This document shows positions 5,722 through 8,671 of a DNA stretch of 8,671 bases, piece after piece; the stretch's first letter is position 1, and every line of letters begins with the position of its first letter. The notes under the pieces are model-generated. The model saw only the letters and a list, made by a program, of their open reading frames with translations. It was not told the DNA's origin and ran no database searches. The position numbers and the translations under genes are program-made. The DNA is taken from positions 1 through 8,671 of the forward strand of contig CAKUPP010000031.1 in the NCBI GenBank assembly GCA_934675165.1, written 5' to 3'. The stretch comes from an uncultured Eubacteriales bacterium (GTDB lineage: Bacteria; Bacillota; Clostridia; Oscillospirales; Acutalibacteraceae).

Positions 5722-7176
5722 TTATATCACTTTTTCCCATTTTTTACAATCTTCTTTGCTCCATCCGTGTAAATATACCTTAACATTGGTATTTTCTAGT
5801 TCTTTTTTTATTGTTTCTACCAATTCTTGAATCATTTCAGGAGGATTATTAAAAACTCCTTGCCCAACTAAAGTTAAATGGAGTGATACAGGCTCATCCA
5901 CTTGCTTTGAACGAAGCGAAGCGATTTGTGCAATTGATTTATATTCATTAATAACAATAACTTTGCAAATTTCCTTTAACAAATTTGTTCTAGCATCTGT
6001 TTTGCTCCAATCTATATATACTCCTTGAAAAGAAGGTGCTGCACTAAATACCTGCAATTGTTTTTTACCGGTACCTTCACATTTTACCCATTGTGAAAGA
6101 AATTTAAATTCACCAATATTTAAATCCAGAAAATCTTTAAATGTTTTCAAATCCTCAACAGATTTTATCTCTAAAAGCTTCAAATATCCATTTTTGTATA
6201 AATTAGGATATTTTTTTAAAATTTGAGTTCCATCTTTTAATTTGCTTTTTTCTAATATCCCTTGAATTGCATCTGGTAATTTATTTTGCAAATGTGCAGA
6301 TTCTCGATGTTTAGCAGCAGCAACTGCTTGCAAAGAAGCTCTTGGACCTTGTGTATTATCATAAATCCAACTTTTTACCTCAGTCGGTTTTGATGATACC
6401 GATTCCAATGCATTAAATTGACTTGCAACTTGCACTATGCTACAATCTTCAGCACTCTCACTAAGTTTTAGTGCATCTACTCCCTTAATAATTTTAAACT
6501 CAGGCTTTAAATCACTTTTCTCAGATTTTTTTAAAGCAGATTCAGAATTTATTTGATTCAAAGTAAACTCTTTAATTGGAAGATCACCATTTTTAACTGC
6601 TAAATCCATCTGACTTTCTAAATCTGTTTTCGAAGAATTTTTATTATATCTATAACTACTTATCTCATCAAATTTTGCAACATTTGACAAAGTTTTTAAA
6701 AACAGTTTATTAGTAATTTCATATGCATTTTCTTGTGCTTTTGAAATTTCAGCTTTTGTTAAATATGAATTTAAACTGATTTGACTTTTAATACCCGTTG
6801 CCCCTGTGGTTGCAAATGTACCATAGTATGCGTTACGATCATATGATTTACTCTGAATTACACTTGGCGCTAAATTGAAAATTAGCAAAGAAAACAAGCT
6901 TCCGGTAATAACCTTTTTAGGCAAAGTTCCTCCAATAACCTTAAGTAATTGTTTATCGCTTAGTTTATTTTCACTTTGCATTTCCTTTTCATAATTTTTT
7001 AGATCATCATAGGTAAAACTAAATCCGTTTTCTTTTGCAATAGAAACAACACAATCATTTATGACTTTCTCATCTAACAAATCATTTTTAATTTTAATAA
7101 TTTTGTTTCTTAGTTTTGTTAAAATCAATTCATTATTTTTTAGAAATAGATAAAAATCTTCAATTTCTTTTTTCAT
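5722..7176 (-). CDS. Nif11-type leader fused to a large macro-like protein (putative exported effector)
   Basis: 484 aa. Residues 1-83 match the Nif11/NHLP leader layout: an N-terminal helix (FYLFLKNN), a central AKENGFSF (47-54), then LSDKQLLKVIGG (72-83) ending in the double glycine that C39-peptidase ABC exporters cut. Normally these leaders carry small ribosomally made peptides; here about 400 residues follow. Residues 89-107 are hydrophobic and could be a membrane or second export segment. Residues 110-225 are polar and featureless. Residues 245-484 contain VQVASQFNALE (248-258), TQGP (275-278), VFSAAPSF (376-383) and LVGQGVFNNP (436-445). I recall this order from an uncharacterised bacterial and eukaryotic family that looks macro-domain-like, so ADP-ribose or related nucleotide chemistry is possible but unproven. 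AAAGGAAG lies 7 nt before the ATG. It has its own promoter and terminator; no maturase or exporter gene is in the window. Confidence 0.85.
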   Translation of the reverse strand: MKKEIEDFYLFLKNNELILTKLRNKIIKIKNDLLDEKVINDCVVSIAKENGFSFTYDDLKNYEKEMQSENKLSDKQLLKVIGGTLPKKVITGSLFSLLIFNLAPSVIQSKSYDRNAYYGTFATTGATGIKSQISLNSYLTKAEISKAQENAYEITNKLFLKTLSNVAKFDEISSYRYNKNSSKTDLESQMDLAVKNGDLPIKEFTLNQINSESALKKSEKSDLKPEFKIIKGVDALKLSESAEDCSIVQVASQFNALESVSSKPTEVKSWIYDNTQGPRASLQAVAAAKHRESAHLQNKLPDAIQGILEKSKLKDGTQILKKYPNLYKNGYLKLLEIKSVEDLKTFKDFLDLNIGEFKFLSQWVKCEGTGKKQLQVFSAAPSFQGVYIDWSKTDARTNLLKEICKVIVINEYKSIAQIASLRSKQVDEPVSLHLTLVGQGVFNNPPEMIQELVETIKKELENTNVKVYLHGWSKEDCKKWEKVI

Positions 7177-7208
7177 ACTATTACTTCCTTTGGCATTTTA
7201 TTTTTGTG

Positions 7209-7237
7209 ATTTTATCATAAAAAATTTTAAATGTCAA
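7209..7237 (-). promoter_or_regulatory. Sigma-70/A type promoter for the Nif11-leader gene
   Basis: TTGACA (7237-7232), a 17-nt spacer, then TAAAAT (7214-7209, one mismatch from TATAAT). Predicted start about 7202, some 26 nt before the ATG at 7176. The -35 box overlaps the TGA that ends the orphan toxin fragment. Confidence 0.75.
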
Positions 7238-7395
7238 TATAAATACGAAACTACACAACATTCAATTAACTTACTTAATTGCTCTGATTCTTCACCAATT
7301 TTCCCTGCTATCTTATTCGAAGCTACTGCCCCTGAATAGATCGACATTCCAATCTCTGACAATTCCACCAAGTTATCAACCTTGTAGACAATAAA
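7234..7395 (-). pseudogene. Orphan fragment of the toxin pre-toxin stub
   Basis: A frame without an ATG start, bounded by TAA at 7398-7396 and TGA at 7236-7234, encodes KVDNLVELSEIG...EESEQLSKLIECC. The first 38 or so codons equal residues 59-95 of the toxin ORF at 7836-8588, with 3 nt changes in 111 and no indels. After EESEQL the tail differs from the toxin and ends after 14 more residues. It directly follows the immunity gene and has no ribosome site of its own. It is either a relic of an earlier toxin tip or a cassette to which the main toxin gene could be recombined. Confidence 0.8.
7275..7385 (-). repeat. 111-bp direct repeat, downstream copy
   Basis: Aligns without gaps to 8306-8416 (offset 1,031 bp), with three substitutions. 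Both copies have the same orientation and reading frame. The pair brackets the variable toxin C-terminus plus the immunity gene. Confidence 0.95.
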
Positions 7396-7401
7396 TTATT
7401 T

Positions 7402-7821
7402 TTACACTAATGATATGCTTTCTCCAATATTGCACTTCGACATTAATTTTAATCTTTCTTTAAATTGCTCTAATAATCCAAGCTCAGTTTCAATAAAAAA
7501 AATGCATTTATGTATATCAGAATCACAATCAGAATCATCTACATCTAAATTAATTTCTAGCTTCAAATGCCCATTTTGATTAATTCTTAAAATTTTAATT
7601 TCAATGTTCGGATCAACTCCCAATCCAAAACCTATAACGACTTCTAACTTTCCACTATTTGATAAGTAAACATCTATATTTTTTATATTTTCATCTATCT
7701 CAACGTTGGATGTCATACATGAAATCTTTGCTGCTACTAAATTTGAAATGCATTCAATATCTAAATACATCCAATTAATTTCTTTGTCTTCTGCTTTTTT
7801 TGTCAGTACTATATTATTCAT
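7402..7821 (-). CDS. Putative immunity protein for the upstream toxin
   Basis: 139 aa, no signal peptide or membrane segment, so cytoplasmic. It is acidic (DVDDSDCDSDIH around 93-104) with alternating beta-strand-like stretches (KLEVVIGFGL, IEIKILRI, HLKLEINL) and a C-terminal amphipathic helix (ELGLLEQFKERLKLM). I recognise no named family. The role rests on context: its ATG is 14 nt after the toxin stop, a perfect GAGGAGG site lies 6 nt upstream, and a copy of the toxin stub follows directly, the usual layout of polymorphic toxin loci. An acidic protein beside a basic toxin tip fits a charge-matched inhibitor. A phage-like or regulatory role is possible but less likely. Confidence 0.65.
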   Translation of the reverse strand: MNNIVLTKKAEDKEINWMYLDIECISNLVAAKISCMTSNVEIDENIKNIDVYLSNSGKLEVVIGFGLGVDPNIEIKILRINQNGHLKLEINLDVDDSDCDSDIHKCIFFIETELGLLEQFKERLKLMSKCNIGESISLV

Positions 7822-7835
7822 AACGGGCCTCCTCG

Positions 7836-8588
7836 TTACACAAACTTAAAATCATCAAATAATTTTAAAGCATCATTATATACAAAATGTATAATTGCTT
7901 TTTCGCCATTTGAGCCAATTACAACACGTTGCATTTTTACCCAACCTTCAGAACATGGCCATCTTTTATCCTTCAATAAAATTGGTTTTGAAATTTTGCT
8001 TAAATCTATCGCTTTTTCTAATGGATTCGACATAACTTCTTTCATAGCCATTTGCTCAAATAAATTTTTAGGATAATGTCTACCAAAACTAACCCCTCTA
8101 TTCGCTAATTTTATGACAACATTCGCTGTTTTTTGATTTTCACCGAAAAGTTGCAAATTCGGCTTTAAACACTGTTTCTTCGCTAGCTCTTCAATATCTA
8201 CCACTTTGAACTTTCGGTAGCGCTTTTTTGGCATAAACTTTTTAACTAATCTTTTAGTCCTCGTTGCAACCGAGGTTGGTTTCCTAACTTTATTCAATAA
8301 CCTGTTTAATTGCTCTGATTCTTCACCAATTTTCCCTGTTATCTTATTCGAAGCGACTGCCCCCGAATAGATCGACATTCCAATCTCTGACAATTCCACC
8401 AAGTTATCAACCTTGTGATGTGTGACTTCCTTGATTAAATTCTTGCTCTCTTTATCAAGCTCTCCACTTAATGTATACCACAAATCCTGCATTCCTTCAA
8501 CTGCCATATTCGTTCCAAACACTATCATTGGAATTCCCCGCACAAAAACATACAGCCTCCCGCAAACCAAGATTACGGAAGGCTTCAT
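7836..8588 (-). CDS. Polymorphic toxin C-terminal part (pre-toxin stub plus toxin tip)
   Basis: 250 aa from ATG at 8588. Residues about 18-95 (RGIPMIVFGTNMAVEG..., YSGAVAS, GKIGEESEQL) look like the conserved linker before toxin tips in Rhs/LXG-type polymorphic toxins. Residues 96-130 are very basic (TKRLVKKFMPKKRYRKFK), and the tip (about 131-250) contains GRHYPKNLFEQM, DKRWPCSEGWVKMQ, HFVYN and a terminal DDFKF. I recall this ending from toxin C-termini in several phyla; a ribonuclease-type activity is plausible but no catalytic set can be assigned. No delivery domain or signal is present. The ATG lacks a good ribosome site (AAAGGAGAG is about 28 nt away) and follows an in-frame TAG by three bases, so the true gene probably extends upstream and is interrupted, or is translated by coupling. 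The putative immunity gene is next. Confidence 0.7.
   Translation of the reverse strand: MKPSVILVCGRLYVFVRGIPMIVFGTNMAVEGMQDLWYTLSGELDKESKNLIKEVTHHKVDNLVELSEIGMSIYSGAVASNKITGKIGEESEQLNRLLNKVRKPTSVATRTKRLVKKFMPKKRYRKFKVVDIEELAKKQCLKPNLQLFGENQKTANVVIKLANRGVSFGRHYPKNLFEQMAMKEVMSNPLEKAIDLSKISKPILLKDKRWPCSEGWVKMQRVVIGSNGEKAIIHFVYNDALKLFDDFKFV
8306..8416 (-). repeat. 111-bp direct repeat, upstream copy inside the toxin gene
   Basis: Encodes toxin residues about 58-95, directly before the variable tip. Partner of 7275-7385 with three substitutions. Confidence 0.95.
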
Positions 8589-8591
8589 TAA

Positions 8592-8669
8592 CTAATTTTC
8601 TCGCTTACTTATTAACTCTCCTTTTGAATTATATATTTCATCTGGAAAATCTTTATAACTGAAATCAAA
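8592..8669 (-). CDS. C-terminal end of an upstream frame, possibly the interrupted front of the toxin gene (partial)
   Basis: In the same frame as the toxin ORF, 25 codons are open from the window edge to TAG at 8594-8592 (start FDFSYKDFPDE, end ISKREN). The residues look like genuine coding sequence and the stop is only three bases from the toxin ATG. It may be the end of a separate gene, or the front of one long toxin gene broken by a stop or frameshift. The length is too short to decide. Confidence 0.4.
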   Translation of the reverse strand, partial: FDFSYKDFPDEIYNSKGELISKREN

Positions 8670-8671
8670 AA

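Noticed and set aside
7275..8416. Insertion sequence or transposon ends formed by the 111-bp repeats
   Set aside because: The repeats are direct and coding, with no transposase or inverted ends; toxin-stub duplication explains them better.

Overview
The window is AT-rich (roughly 30% GC by eye). Every gene I can support lies on the minus strand and is read from right to left. Strong Shine-Dalgarno sites (GAGGAGG, AAAGGAGG), two TTGACA-type promoters with 17-bp spacing, classical Sec signal peptides and a Nif11-type GG leader suggest a low-GC, possibly Firmicutes-like, host-associated bacterium. No housekeeping gene is present to fix the taxonomy. The content is accessory: nearly every protein looks exported or toxin-related.

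Right end (about 7.2-8.67 kb): a polymorphic-toxin locus. An ORF with a conserved pre-toxin stub and a variable C-terminal domain is followed 14 nt later by a small acidic gene, probably its immunity gene. A 111-bp direct repeat of the stub then lies as an orphan fragment after the immunity gene, so the toxin tip and immunity gene sit between two recombinable repeats. The reading frame just upstream of the toxin start is broken by a stop and may be frameshifted.

Middle (5.7-7.2 kb): a 484-aa protein with its own promoter and strong terminator. It begins with a Nif11-like leader ending in Gly-Gly, then has a hydrophobic stretch, and its C-terminal half resembles an uncharacterised family that I judge macro-domain-like. 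This is a large folded cargo on a leader normally known from small peptides. A 408-nt stretch follows, with the terminator, an (AT)n tract and a promoter.

Left part (1-5.31 kb): a run of genes encoding Sec-exported proteins. It holds a 33-codon ORF lying over a strong RNA stem-loop; a 667-aa protein with a repeat-rich N-terminal half and a SEC-C-like cysteine motif; two tandemly duplicated 348-aa proteins (Ras/Rab-like GTPase domain, three cysteine modules, C-terminal Cys-Cys-Ile-Met); and the start of a fourth signal-peptide protein that looks like a GTPase fold without its nucleotide-binding motifs.

The most exciting reading, which is inference, is an effector island of an intracellular symbiont or pathogen. 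In it, Sec-exported Ras-like GTPases carry eukaryote-style CaaX boxes and cysteine (probably zinc) modules, accompanied by pseudo-GTPase paralogs, next to a Nif11-leader macro-like protein and an exchangeable toxin-immunity cassette.
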